A stretch of DNA of 64,000 bases from Rosa chinensis. Taxonomy: Eukaryota > Streptophyta > Magnoliopsida > Rosales > Rosaceae. This document shows, in pieces, positions 12,572 through 24,340 of the stretch. The translations under genes and the position numbers were made by a program. The stretch is taken from positions 1,741,001 through 1,805,000 of the forward strand of contig NC_037088.1 in assembly GCF_002994745.2 (NCBI RefSeq), written 5' to 3'. A model generated the notes under the pieces. That model did no database searches. It was not told the origin of the DNA and saw only the letters and a program-made list of their open reading frames with translations. Positions within the stretch are counted from its first letter, which is position 1. Each line of letters begins with the position of its first letter.

Positions 12572-13310
12572 CTAGCTTTGTTGAAATTGGCTGACATACT
12601 TTGCCCACTTTGCCCACTCGGCCCGGACCTGATCAATGTCTTTTTGTGTGTAGAAGTAATTTGCTTTCCTTTCCCACTGCAAGTATAAAAAAAAAAATAC
12701 AAGTTAATGTGAATGGATATGTTTCACAACATTAATTAGAATTGGAAGGAGTTGATATATATATATATATATATATACACCTACCTTAGCACTCCACTGT
12801 TGATTTTTGTCCTCCGCTATGTCTTTCATGTAATGCATAATCCACAGTCCACAAGTTTTATCGCCCAATTGCTCCGGAATGCCCTGAAACATCATAAAAT
12901 TATTGAATACTTGGCTGATGCTATGGAATAAAAAGAACATTTGTTGAAGTAAAATCAACTAGCATATAGTTAGCTGGTTTGCAACTCGTACCGCACAATT
13001 TTTCCATTGAACTATTTTTCTGCCTTTCCTATTTTTCTATGCATTGTATATTCTGATGGAACTGAAACAACATGACGAGAACAACAATTAGCCAGAAACT
13101 GAACAACTTACAAAGTAACATTTAGATAGAAATAATTCCAGCAAAATGCAAGTATAACAACCAATTTAACATTGAACCAAACTGAATGTAGAAGCCACTT
13201 ACTCATCCACAATAGTTTTCCATTCACCGGAGATGAGTCGCCTCTTTAATGGATCCATGAAGTGCACCACTTCTTCACCGGGGTTCACAACCGTCAACAT
13301 CTAATGACAA
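12572..13310 (-). pseudogene. C-terminal exons of a CACTA-borne Ulp1-like (C48) cysteine protease
   Basis: Three minus-strand exons are readable. About 13310-13201 reads …V-V-N-P-G-E-E-V-V-H-F-M-D-P-L. About 12892-12786 reads Q-L-G-D-K-T-C-G-L-W-I-M-H-Y-M-K-D-I and ends at an AAG|GTAGGT donor. About 12680-12572 starts after a TTGCAG acceptor and ends in S-stop. The Q…C-G…M-x-Y-M block is the catalytic-Cys region of C48 (Ulp1/SENP) proteases, which are common passengers of plant CACTA elements. The upstream part with the catalytic His is not found here, so the gene is at best partial. An (AT)n run at about 12756-12776 lies in an intron. Confidence 0.7.
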
Positions 13311-13739
13311 CTAACATTAAAATGTTCAACTCAATACCCAAATTAATGAAGATAACATGCATTTATACTGTAGATATTAGGAGGTAATGATCATCATCAT
13401 CATATATGTCTCTATTTCTCTTCTTCACAATTTTACGCTTTACTCCTTCCTATATTTATAAACAATAATATGCATCATTATTAGATAAAAATCACTACTA
13501 CAAAAACATGATTTAAGGACATTGAAACCATGTCCTTAAATACACGAGCAATGATACCCGCGCTATACTGCGGGATTTGTTGTTGGTAATAATTTACAAC
13601 AATGAAAGATATAATTGAAAATGACTTTATTATCGATCAAACTGATAAAATACCTATATTACATCAATTGCAATAGTATTTTTGTGAAGAGACAAACTGT
13701 TCGTGATTGAATTGCTCTAGAAAGTACTTCCATTTCATC

Positions 13740-15190
13740 TGATTCCTCGAAGCCTTTAACTGATTATATTTACCTCAGAGCACAATGTTTAACTCTCCAA
13801 ACATCTGCCCAACTTGTTCAGTATAGACGGTCTTCAAGCTCAAACTACATAGAAAATAATGAATGAAATTTATAATAGATAAAGATGCATAAAAAAGAAG
13901 GGCAACAGTGATGAGGACACTGATGAATGAGTAGATAAAAAATGACAACATATACACGATATAACCAGAGTATTCTTATTTATATCACCGTAGCAATGTG
14001 TAAACATATTGTGAAGCATCTCAATGAGTTACAGAAAATGGTGTTATCAAAAACTGGACTTCTTTATTAACATAAGAAATTGAAGAAAGTAATGAATTTG
14101 ATTTTGTTAAACTTAAATAACAAATAGTCTATTCACCTGATTTAATTGCAAGAAAACCAACAGCGAAGAAACCACACAGCGGTATTACTTTTTGCAGAAA
14201 ATTAAAGTGTAAGTTAGTTTTCAATAATATCATATTGGCTTCTGACCTGTCTAATACAAACTGGTTGCTTCCACCATTACAAAAGAGATTGCTGTAAGTT
14301 CTGCATGAAGTGAAAAATCAAACATGAATGTTATATCAACTTTGCTGAACATCATTGAAATTAGAAACGCAAGTTTTTCATAGTCTCAGGTATTTTCACT
14401 TATGCACAATGCAGGCTATAGATAGTTTATGAAATTAAGTACAGCAAGCTTTGAATATATGTAGCAGAAAATTAAGGACACTAGTTTTTTTTTTTTGGGA
14501 CAAGGTAGGATTACTGATCTAGAGAGCAGAGAATAGGACATACTAACACATTTTACAGGAACACATCCAGTATGCTAGTTAGCTGAAAAGAAAGAGCAAC
14601 ACAGAGACTTGAAATACAAGTATTGACTTTAATGATAGAAAGAGTTGGTTGTTAAGTAGGCTACAAACAACTTTTTAAAACCCATTAATGTCAATAAGCC
14701 ACCTCACTTTACTTCCAATTTAGATTCAGTACAAGAAAAATTCCCTTGCTGAGAATCATTTTGCAACTAAAGGGAAAACACATTCGTTCCAGAAGGATTT
14801 CAATCTATTTCTCTCTACTCCTTGACATAGCAACTTTGAGACGATATTTACATCATACGGGTATCTAGAAGTAGGACGAAGAATCCACATAATTGCATTA
14901 TGTTGTCCAAACAATTATGCAGACACAAGAGGCATATTACTTACATATGAGTCGCATTGGGGGGTAAGACATGGAATTTCACCACCAATGCTATTAGAAC
15001 TAATATCCCTTGAAGAAGAAAGATGAAGAGATGTAGCGACAAGCATGCTTACACAACTATAGTAAGTTGAAAAAAAAACAGTAGAACCACTTACAGTTGC
15101 TTCAAACTGTAGAGATAATAGATCTCAGCAGTAATATACCCATAGAGATTTAGACCATTAAGTTTACTGCATAAGATCAAAGGGGAAGTT
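13740..15190 (-). pseudogene. Captured LRR exons resembling a STRUBBELIG-family receptor kinase
   Basis: Separate minus-strand exons keep SRF-type ectodomain text in the correct order. About 15172-15095 reads L-N-G-L-N-L-Y-G-Y-I-T-A-E-I…S-L-K-Q-L. About 15010-14945 reads D-I-S-S-N-S-I-G-G-E-I-P. About 14300-14235 is a degenerate LRR. About 13850-13770 reads S-L-K-T-V-Y…G-E-L-N and then meets a stop. STRUBBELIG receptors are plasma-membrane LRR kinases in tissue patterning. No kinase domain is seen. The exons lie inside the CACTA element on the same strand as the protease exons, which fits transduplication of host gene pieces. Homology is judged from memory of the family and needs a search. 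Confidence 0.55.
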
Positions 15191-15899
15191 AGTTCAGGGT
15201 CTTGTAAAGATTTTGAAGAGCTACGACTGAAAATGGAGCAATAAATAAAATAAATGATCTGACTGATATGGTAGCCAATGGTATATACTACAAAACAACT
15301 ATTATAAATTAAACTTGCACTTCTTTTCAGTCACCTGGAACTTTTATCAAATAGGTGGTGTGCATGTAAGGCCAAACACATCTATGATGTTCTCAAGCAT
15401 TTTAACTTCACCAAGGAGATCATTTGCCTCACATTTCAAATAATGCCTATCAATTCGAATCTCAGAAGTAACAAATGTTTGAAAGACAATGCGAGGTTAA
15501 TGACTTCCTTGGCTTGATAATGAAAATGAATTTCTTTGAAAGAGGTAAAAATTGATAACCTGGATTGTTAGACAATAACCACTACATCTCTTTTAGTAGC
15601 TCAGACAAGGGAACCAAATGATTAAAGGCAAAAATTGATAACCTGGACTATTCAAAAGAAAAAATGAGAACTTGATGTTGATAAAGGAATGTATTGGGTG
15701 AAGCTATATCGATGGGAATTCTATACCTTTGGCTTGAACATGACGTGCTCGTTCGAGACCCAAATCTATCCTCCAGCTATAAGAGGATTCAAAGAAGCAA
15801 TTATCTGTTAAAACCAAGAGTACCCCATGAAAAATAAACAGTGTAATCCCCAACCATGAACCTATAAATCTGAGTACCCACCAATAATTAGGGAGATAA

Positions 15900-16690
15900 T
15901 AGTACCTGAAAGTCTGCATCTTCTATAGTCCTGATTTTGGAGTTATTGACTCCTCAACCTTCTATCTGGGTTGATAGAACGAAATTAGGTCAGGAGAGCA
16001 TAACACTGATAGAATATCAGGAAACCAATTTGTTTTTCCTCTGTTGCGAAGAGCAAAGCAAAGTATTGAACACTGAAGGACCCTTCGGCCGTCACAGAGG
16101 AGGAGAAGAAAACGGAGAGGGAGAGAGATGGTGAGATACTTGGAGGCGGAGCCGCGGAGATGGGTTGCTGGTGGGGATTGAAAGACTGGAGTCGGTGGCC
16201 AGTGGGGCTTGAAAGGCTGGAGGCCCAGATCGGAGGTCGGAGATGGGTTGCTGGTTCTAGCCTTGCACTCTTGCAGGTTGCCGAGTCGGGAGAACTCCAA
16301 GTCTCTAATCGAGTTGGCGAGGTCAACGATGGGGGAGCAGAGATGTATCGCTGCTCGTCATCGATTCGTCAAGGAGAATAGGAGAGAAATCTGGGTGAGA
16401 GAGGACTGGGTTTCAGAAATTAGATTTGATTTGAGAGATGGACGATTTTTGAGAGGTATAGAGTTTCTGTTGGTAAGAGAGTTTAGACGGAGAGGTAAAA
16501 CGAAGCTGCTAGGTTTTGTGTTATGTAAAAACAGACTTCAAATTAAAAAAGTCAAAGTCACCTTATTCAAACAACAGAATTTCTTAGCTCTGTTGTCTGA
16601 ATAGTTTTACATTCACTAGTCATCGATAGGGTTTGGGAATTTAGGAGGGAAAAGACTTATTCTTGTTGGAGGGAAATCTAAACGTTTTGC
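15900..16690. other. CACTA internal region without recognised gene
   Basis: Both strands have open stretches of 70-130 codons (for example 16209-16604 plus and 15985-16326 minus). Neither resembles a known family and they overlap each other. The minus-strand purine/pyrimidine bias suggests a leader or first exon of the captured gene. Not called as coding. Confidence 0.35.
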
Positions 16691-16901
16691 TAAGAAAATT
16701 TTCATTTTTTCAGACGACACTTAAGTGTCGTCTGAGTCTGACCATATCTTCAAAATGAAACAAGTATGGTTTCTCATTGTATTCAGACAACACATTTAAT
16801 TTATGTATCGTCTGAGTTTAGTCTGAAACACTCAGACGACAGAAAATGACTATTCTGTCGTCTGAACTCTGTTGTCTGATAGCTTTTTTGGCATAGTGAT
16901 T

Positions 16902-17322
16902 ACAACCACAAACTCCAATATTCTTTGGAGATGAAAAACATTACGAGATAGCCACAGACTCCTTATGCTCATAAGGTGTTCGACATAGTGCCCAAGAGAG
17001 GAAGCAACCAACAAATAACACCAAGAAGTGAGTTTTTTTTTTCCAAATGCGTTCCAAAGGCCCGAAACTAAAATGTTGAGATATTGAAAATGAAAATGAT
17101 AATGGAGTAGCTTTGAAATTGAGGAGGGTAATGAAGGAGTTGAAGATAAAGTGTCCTCTACCGGGTTGTGCTAAACTTTTCTTGGGAATGTGAAGGCAAA
17201 CAACGTAAAAACGTTCCTCTATCTCTATCCGTTTGACTTAGAGGTGGTAATTCCGTAATTATTTGAACACAGGTAGTATTTCATTGTAATTGTATTATAA
17301 AGTTTTTTTAAGTTGGTAATTT
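16902..17322. repeat. Host cluster repeat, unit 1 (right part)
   Basis: This continues the host sequence interrupted by the CACTA element. It is related to 23700-23900 and 24000-24200 through blocks such as aaggtgttcgaca, aagagaggaagcaac and ccgggttgtgct. In one frame it reads H-K-V-F-D-I-V-P-K-R. This resembles a PPR-like phrase, but the match is too short to call. Confidence 0.55.
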
Positions 17323-17423
17323 CTAGAGAGGGTTCGATTGGTACTGGTTGCTGTGGTGGGTTTTATTTTGAAAAGGGGAAGCCCTAGACACCCAACTACT
17401 CCGCCAAACCAGCAACCGCCTCC

Positions 17424-18778
17424 ATGGCGTTGCCAGATGCTTCTGGGGCATCCTACCAGAATCCTCCAAAGCCCACCTTCGCCTCTCTCCTATCAAAAGA
17501 ACAGCCTCTACAATTCTCAATTGACAATCTCCCATCCCCATATCTGGAAGAAGGTTTTACCACCATCCGGATTTCTGAATCTTCTTTTCTCAGAGGCCTT
17601 GAAAATTGCAAAACCAATCTAGTTGGTAGAGTGTCACTCCCTCCTAAGTGTGAACCTTTGAAGGCGCATGAACTAATGTGGCAACTTCGTGGTTTATGGC
17701 CCGACCTAACAAATTGGACAGTTTCTCCGTTGGGAAAAGGATTCTTCATGTCAACTCCATTGTTGATATGCAACGCATCTGGTCCATTGGCTTAATAAAG
17801 CTGCAATCTGGTGTCCTGCGCTTCATCAAATGGACGCCAACTTTCTCCCCATCCACGTACCAAAATTCATTTGCACAAGTCTGGATTCGCCTTTGGGATC
17901 TAAATGATGCATATTAGGATCCCCAAACGTTGTTTGAAATCGTGAAAGGAATTGGCATGCCAATCAAACTTGATCCTAGAACCCTAGATCGATCAGTGGG
18001 TTATATGAACAGATTTTGTTCGATGTTGACTTCTCCAGACCTCTTTTATCCCATCTACGAGTAACAAGGGATGTTGGTGCTCCAATTGTGGTTGGGGTGG
18101 AGTATGAGTCTGTGCATGATGTTTTTTCAGCCTGTGGTAATATAGGACACAATGTACAAAAGTGCAGGGTACAATTGAATAGAGATGCGGCTCCTAGCCC
18201 AGACATTGGGACGTCCTCTGTTCCGGCAATTAATGAGGCAGAGAAGCACATTATAAGAGGGAGATTGATTACTCGATCTCAACAAACCAGACATCGTGGG
18301 AAAAGATCTCGAGGAAGATCTATTAAGGGTTCGTTGAGGCCTCCGCTGTTGACAGAAACTGATGGTGCAAACCTTTTGGTTGATTCTTCAGCAGCTCCTA
18401 ATAACATGAATACGGATTTATCTGAGACTGTTATCATCCGAGCAACTGACAAGTTCCAGCAAACAGAGCATAGCATGTCTTCTTCATCCATGAGTGTTCC
18501 TCCTGGGTTCCAAAAATTCAGCAACTGCAGCAGGAGAATGCAGTCTTCAGTGACAGCTCCTCTCCACCATATAATGCTATGGCTGATAATTGTAAAGAAA
18601 CTGATGCGTGCCTACATCCAAAGATTGAGAAAGAAGAAGGTGAATTTACACTGGTTCTTTCTAAAAAGACTAAGAAGCTTCAGAAGCAAGAAATCAAACA
18701 AAAAAGCAAACCTTTGCTTTGTAAACCACTGTCCGTTCGTGCTGCCCTACAAAGAGGGGCAAAGCATAAGCGTTACTG
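17424..18778 (+). pseudogene. LINE ORF1 (DUF4283 RNA-binding protein), broken
   Basis: The ATG at 17424 in CCTCCATGG is a good plant start. The first 100 residues contain the DUF4283 opening (E-G-F-T-T-I-R-I-S-E…G-R-V-S-L). A shift near 17730 moves the frame so that Q-R-I-W-S-I-G…V-L-R-F-I-K-W-T-P…F-A-Q-V-W-I-R-L-W-D continues in another frame up to 17917. A further change brings V-D-F-S-R-P-L…V-E-Y-E-S. The zinc knuckle (about 18125-18165) reads S-A-C-G-N-I-G-H-N-V-Q-K-C and has lost the first Cys of CX2CX4HX4C. ORF1 proteins of plant L1 elements bind element RNA as chaperones. This copy cannot be functional. Confidence 0.75.
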
Positions 18779-21700
18779 ATGAATGTTATCTTTTGGAATG
18801 CCCGTGGCCTTGAAAACGAAGACACACAATGGGCTTTGAGGAAATTGGTACTGGCCAACAAGCCGATGTTAGTATGTATTTCAGAGCCTTTTGTCTTATC
18901 TTCATTAATTCCAGTTGCTTTCTGGCGTTCTATGAATCTCTATTTATTTTCTACTAATGACAGGGGTGAGCAAGACCCCAATATGTGGTTTTTGTGCCAT
19001 AGGAGCCTCAAGCCAAGTATTGTTTCTTCCACGGATCAGCAACTTACAATTTCATGCAAACTTGATGGTATCTCTTGTTTGATCACAATGGTATATGCAA
19101 AGACTACAATTGTGGGTCGTCGTATATTATGGAGAGATCTTCAGACCATTCACTTATCAGGTTCAAACAAACCTTGGCTGGTACTTGGTGATTTTAACTG
19201 TGTTCTTGGAGCTCATGAAAAGCAGGGAGGTAATATTCCCAATGTAGTTTCTTGCCGAGATTTCCAGCAAATGTGCAATGATTGTGAGCTGCTTAACATT
19301 GATACTAAAGAGGTTTTTTATACATGGACCAACCGTAGATCTGAAGTACTTTTGGATAGAGCCTTCGCCAATGAGAAGTGGTTTGATGCATGGGCAAACT
19401 TTGAATGTCGCACCATTACTCGTGTTAGTTCTAATCACTACCCCATTATGGTCACCTGTAGAAGGACTCAACAGTCATATGGGGCTCCCTTCAGATTCCA
19501 GAGCATGTGGCTAAAACAAAAAGATTTCAGGCCTCTTGTGCATGATTTTTGGACAAGTCTATCATATTACGGATGTCCTATGTTTGTTCTTTCATCTAAA
19601 CTATGAGCCCTCAAATTTATGTTGAAACATTGGAACAAATTAGTCTTTGGAGATGTCCACAGCAATATGTTAAATGCGAAAGCAGCTCTTGACAGGGTTC
19701 AAAGTGAAATTGATATGTTGGGACCCTCTGTTGAGCGTTTCAAGCAAGAGGATGAGGCCAATGTTGCTTATCAAACGGCGTTATCAGTGCAAGAGACTTT
19801 TCTTAGAAGCAAATCAAGGGTTCGTTGGTTGGCTGAGGGAGATAGAAATACTTCTTTTTTGCATAACTTAGTGAAAGTACAGCGAATTCGTAACTCAATG
19901 GCATCTCTTAGAGAGGGTGCACAGGTCCTTAATACTCATGACCAGATTGCCACGCATGTAGTAAATCATTTCAGTTCTCTGTTTACTAGAGATGACGATC
20001 TTATTGACACTGGTCTGGTTGAGTGAGTTATACCTGCATTGGTGACAGAGGAAAATTTAGCTCTTGCTTTGATTCCCTCTACAGACGAAATCCGATGTGC
20101 AGTTATGAGCTTGGATGGATTTAGTGCTCCAGGCCCAGATGGCTTTAGCGGTGATTTTTTCCAAGCCTGTTGGGAAACAGTGGCTACTGATGTCGTTGCA
20201 GCAGTTTGCAGCTTCTTTGAGAATAATTTTATTCTTCCCAATTTTAATTCAAGCACGATTATTTTCATTCCAAAAAAGGAGGAGGCAGAGGTAGTTTCAG
20301 ATTACAGACCAATAGCTCTAGCCAACTTTGTTTTCAAAGTGATTACTAAAATACTTGCAGACAGACTTAGGCAGATAGCTTCAAGAATAATCTCTCCAAA
20401 TCAAAGCGGCTTTGTTAAAGGCCGAAGTATTGTTGATCCAATAATCCTCACTTCATAGTGCATTAGTCTATTGGATAGAGAAAGTCGTTGGGGTAATATA
20501 GCTATTAAATTTGATATATCCAAGGCGTTTGATACTTTGGATTGGGGATTCTTGTTAAGAGTTCTTAAAGCTTTTGGCTTCAGCTCAGTGTTTTTTGACT
20601 GGATTCATGCAATACTCAAGTCTGCAAGGCTATCTGTACAGGTGAACGGGCAAGCTTGCGGATTTTTTGAATGCTCGCGTGGTGTTAGGCAAGGTGACCC
20701 TTTATCACCGTTATTATTCTGCCTAGCTGAAGAAGTGCTTAGTAGGGGTTTGAGCAGTCTTGTTTCAAAGAAGAAGTTCTCTTGCATTACAGCTCCCAAA
20801 AAGTTGTCACCTCCATCTCATGTTCTATTTGTTGATGACATAATAGTTTTTATGCAGAGTACATCTCGAGGTATGAAGGCTTTAATGAACTTTATGAGTG
20901 AATATGCTTGCAATTCAGGGCAGGTAGTGAATAAGCAAAAGTCCTCCATTTTTCTGGGGAAAATGCAATTCAAAGAAGAAATTTTATCAAACGTACTTTG
21001 GGCATCAGTGAAAATTCTTTTCCTTTCAATTACTTGGGTGTGCCAATTTTTCAAGGATGCCCAAAACCATGCTATTTTTAGGCCCTTGCGGACAAGGTAC
21101 GTTGCAAACTTTCTTCTTGGAAAGGTTTACAATTGTCTTAAGCTTCTAGACTTCAATTAATTAATTCTGTTGTGCAAAGTCTTCTCACTTATAGTTTTCA
21201 AGTCTATGAATAGCCTACTTCTCTGCTAAAGAAAGTTCAAGCTTGGACTAGAAATTTTTTCTGGTCTGGAGACCCCTTGAAGAGGGGTAGTCCGTTGATT
21301 GCCTGGAAGCTTTGTTGTATGGCTACTGACATCGGAGGATTGGGGTTGAAGAACTTATTTATTCTTAATAATTCTCTTCTGTTCAAACGATGTTGGGACA
21401 TCGTTCAAGCACTAGATTTTTCAACTCTTCATTTCAAGTCAAAAAGTGTTATCAGCGGTCTTCAGTGTGGCTTCGTTTGAAGAAGCTTTGGAGATCTTTT
21501 TATTCTGGTGTGCAGTGGGTTGTGGGTAATGGCAAGAGTGTTCTCTTTTGGTCTAATAATTGGCTTGGCTCTCCTATTGCAGAAACCCTGACTATAAATA
21601 ATGAAGTGGTAGACTTTCTTCATGAAAAGGTGAGTGATTATATTGTTGACCAGACTTGGTCTTTACCCTCTCAAATGCAAGTTTTGTTTCCAGATGTTGC

Positions 21701-22872
21701 TACGCAGGTTCTGCAAACCCATCTGCCAACTTTTGAAGCGGATGATACTACTGTTTGGGCACAGGCTTCTTCCGGTTGTTAACGGTCAAGGATGCTTATT
21801 CATATCTCTCTTCTTTTCCTCCTGGTTTGGATTGGTGTAAGCTGATTTGGCACAAGGCCATTCAACCTCGCAAGAGCATAATTACATGGAAAGTGATGCA
21901 TGGGAAACTCCTTTCAGATTTTGGATTGCAACGTAGAGGGTATTCCCTATGTTCTAGGTGTGAATTTTGTCATAATGATACAGAGATGATTGCACACATC
22001 TTCCTCAATTGCAGATTGGTCAATGAGTTTTGGTATGGGTTTTACATTTGTTTCGGATCAATATTCAAGCTCCAACATTGATCAATACATTATTATCTGC
22101 AAATTTAACTGAGAGGTTAACTCCAGCAGTTCGAAAGCTATGGATATTTGCCTTCTGCAATGCAATATGGTGTTTATGGACAAAAAGAAACAAGTTAAGG
22201 TATGATGGTGGTTCTTTTTAGCTAAACAATTTCAAGCATTTCTTTTTACTCTCTCTAAAAGAGTCTGCTTCCCTCTATTTCTCCTACTTCACAACCTCAG
22301 CAGGAGCGTTGCCAGTTTTTAATTTACTTGGTCTTTCACCTTTGAGGTTAAAATCTCCAAGGTTTATCCAAGTTAACTGGCATCCTCCTCTAGGGGATTG
22401 GTTAAGAGTTAATACTGATGGTTCTTTCAAGGGACCTCAAGCAACAGGTTTTGGTGGAGTATTTAGGGATTCAGAGGGCTTGTTCAGGGGTGCTTTTGCA
22501 CATCGAGTTATTGTTTCCAGTGCAATTGAGGCAGAACTTTCGGCGGTTATGGAAGCTATAAGGGTGGCCTCGGAGAGGGGCTGGCAGAAGCTTTGGCTGG
22601 AAACAGACTCTGTTCTAGTAGTCCACTACTTCAAGGCACCTCAGTTGGTTCCTTGGAAGTTAAGAGTGGCATGGGCTAATTGTGTGAAATGTGTGCAACT
22701 CATGCAATTTAAAGTAAGTCACATCTACAAGGAAGGAAATGCTTTGGCTGACAAATTGGCTGACTTTGGAGCTACCAATATGAGTTCTATTTGGTACATT
22801 AACGTCCCTTCTTTTGTTACAGGCCTCTATGGACGTGATTTGACATCAGGCACTAACTACCGTTTTAGGTAG
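18779..22872 (+). pseudogene. LINE ORF2 (endonuclease, reverse transcriptase, RNase H), broken
   Basis: An intact first block (18779-19606) is the APE-like endonuclease, with N-A-R-G, I-S-E-P, G-D-F-N and L-D-R-A. The terminal catalytic S-D-H is S-N-H here (about 19432-19440), a likely inactivating change. A stop follows. The connector (19619-20026) and RT blocks continue in pieces: A-P-G-P-D-G-F (20128), Q-S-G-F-V-K-G-R-S (20401), D-I-S-K-A-F-D (20513), R-Q-G-D-P-L-S-P (20688) and F-V-D-D (20827). A zf-RVT region lies at about 21755-22080. The C-terminal RNase H (22309-22872) is open for 187 codons and keeps N-T-D-G-S, E-A-E-L, E-T-D-S and N-A-L-A-D-K-L-A, so its four acidic residues are present. 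Stops at about 20024, 20456 and 21158 prevent translation of a full protein. Confidence 0.85.
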
Positions 22873-23110
22873 TTGATTAGTTTATTCTTTAACTATTGTA
22901 ATTGTTCTTTTTAGTTGTTTTTTCTCTATATTAGTAATTGGTACTTTCAGTTGTACTTGTTCAGCTTGTGTTTTCTTCTGGCAAGGTATTGGCCTAGCCC
23001 CCCTTGCTATGTATCTTTTCTTTATTTATTAATAAATTCGGGTAAGAGCGCTGAATTAGCTCTTATTTCGCTTCTAAAAAAATAATAATAATAAAATTAA
23101 AATAAAATAA

Positions 23111-24340
23111 AAATGTTGATATTTGATATAAGCATAATATGAGCACAAGAATTAGTTTTTTTGCATTCAAATTATTTATGTATGGTGAAAAACCGCGAAT
23201 ATTCAGCTAGCTGATGATGATGTGTTATTAAAAACTTGAGTTTGAAGAGATTTGTAAATGTCAAATTAAGAAACTGTCTCGTCTGTCTAAATTCCGGAAC
23301 ACTATAAAACTTTCGAATGTACAAATGTCACGATAAATTTGTTCAATTTGCTTTTAGTTGCTTATTTGATTATTGAACACAAGCAAATACAAATGGCTGA
23401 GTTCTCAAATAAATCTAATTTATAAAGTGAATTGAACGTCCTGTGAATTGTCGGATAACGAAATTTGTTAAGCAGTGAAAACACTGCACATGGATGATGG
23501 ATCAGTAATGAAGTTTCAGTGTCCTGGAAATAGGAAATTATGACTCGTTGTGAAAGATAACATTTAACCGTATGTGCTTTCTGGGGAAAGTAACAGGTTA
23601 AAACAGTAATTTTCATTTTAAGCTGGATTAAATGTCGTTTGTCCTGGTAAAAGATGATAAACAAAGATTCAAAAACCAAACAGTCCAAGTAGTCGACGTC
23701 CCTGGAGATGGATGAAGGACATTACGCAGAAAACAAGCTGCAGACTCGAAATATTTGAAGGCCTCGAACCCGAGTCTACGGAAGGTGTTTGACGTAACGC
23801 CTAAGAGAGGAAGCAACTAAGAAATTGAAGAGGGCAGTGTAGGTTGTGCTGGAATCTACTTGGAAATGTGATGGCAAAGTCGAAGGCTAAGTAATTCCTG
23901 GCCAAGACCAAGTAGTCATCAGTAACTAAGGAAGTTTCGGAGTGTCATATTGCTACCTAGCTTTTGCTAGAATACAATCGTTACGTGTGAATACATGGAA
24001 GGTGTTCGACATAATGCCTCAGTCAAGAATTGAGCTTTTTTCCAACTCAAATTTCGAGGTGAAGAGAATGAGAATGAGAATGGGGTAGCTTTGAAATTGA
24101 GAAGGGTAATGTAGGAGTTGACAAAAAAGTGGGATCTGCCGGGTTGTGCTGGAATTTTATTGGCAATGTGAAGGCAGACAAGGTAAGGATGTTATTTCCA
24201 TCTTTATATGTATGATTACAAATGCATTTAGAGGTAGTAATTTTTTGGAAAAAAAAAAAATTAGAAACCGGAATGTTTGTTGTTTGTGGAGGGATTATGT
24301 TGATTTTGCTGCTTTGCATATAAGCATAATATGAGCACAA
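23111..24340. repeat. Host cluster repeat, units 2 and 3 in tandem
   Basis: The block beginning ataagcataatatgagcac at about 23133 recurs at about 24322, and its downstream text (about 23290-23520) aligns with 24465-24700. The blocks at about 23765-23880 and 24000-24180 both carry gtgtttgac/gtgttcgac…ggttgtgctgga. This is a diverged tandem duplication of about 1.2 kb. No intact coding sequence is seen. Confidence 0.65.

Larger units (their letters stand above)
11401..16898 (-). mobile_element. CACTA (En/Spm) transposon with captured host exons
   Basis: The left end reads CACTATGTCAGAAAAGC; the right end is its inverted counterpart, GCTTTTTTGGCATAGTG. The 3-bp target duplication ATT is seen at 11398-11400 and 16899-16901. 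Subterminal regions (11415-11580 and 16700-16880) carry many direct and inverted copies of CAGACGACAG-like motifs, typical binding sites of CACTA transposases. Inside, the minus strand carries Ulp1-like protease exons (12572-13310) and STRUBBELIG-like LRR exons (about 13740-15190). No TNP2 transposase domain is seen, so the element is probably non-autonomous. The region 11600-12120 is rich in diverged aataacagttaaatgt-type repeats. Confidence 0.9.
17323..23110 (+). mobile_element. L1-type LINE with RNase H, full-length but broken
   Basis: This 5.8-kb plus-strand element has ORF1 (DUF4283 plus zinc knuckle) and ORF2 (endonuclease, reverse transcriptase, zf-RVT and RNase H). It ends in an A-rich tail (aaaaaaataataataataaaattaaaa, about 23076-23110). 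Several frameshifts and stops split both ORFs. It lies in host repeat unit 1. No perfect target duplication was found; aagttggtaattt before and aatgttgatattt after may be a mutated one. The 5' border is estimated from the end of homology to the host repeat. Confidence 0.85.

Noticed and set aside
16209..16604. 131-codon plus-strand ORF as a gene
   Set aside because: Overlaps an equally open minus-strand stretch in the CACTA interior and has no recognisable motif.
16950..17160. PPR gene fragment (H-K-V-F-D-I-V-P-K-R)
   Set aside because: Only about ten residues resemble a PPR phrase and the related copies at 23.8, 24.0 and 30.4 kb do not preserve a frame; kept only as a repeat.
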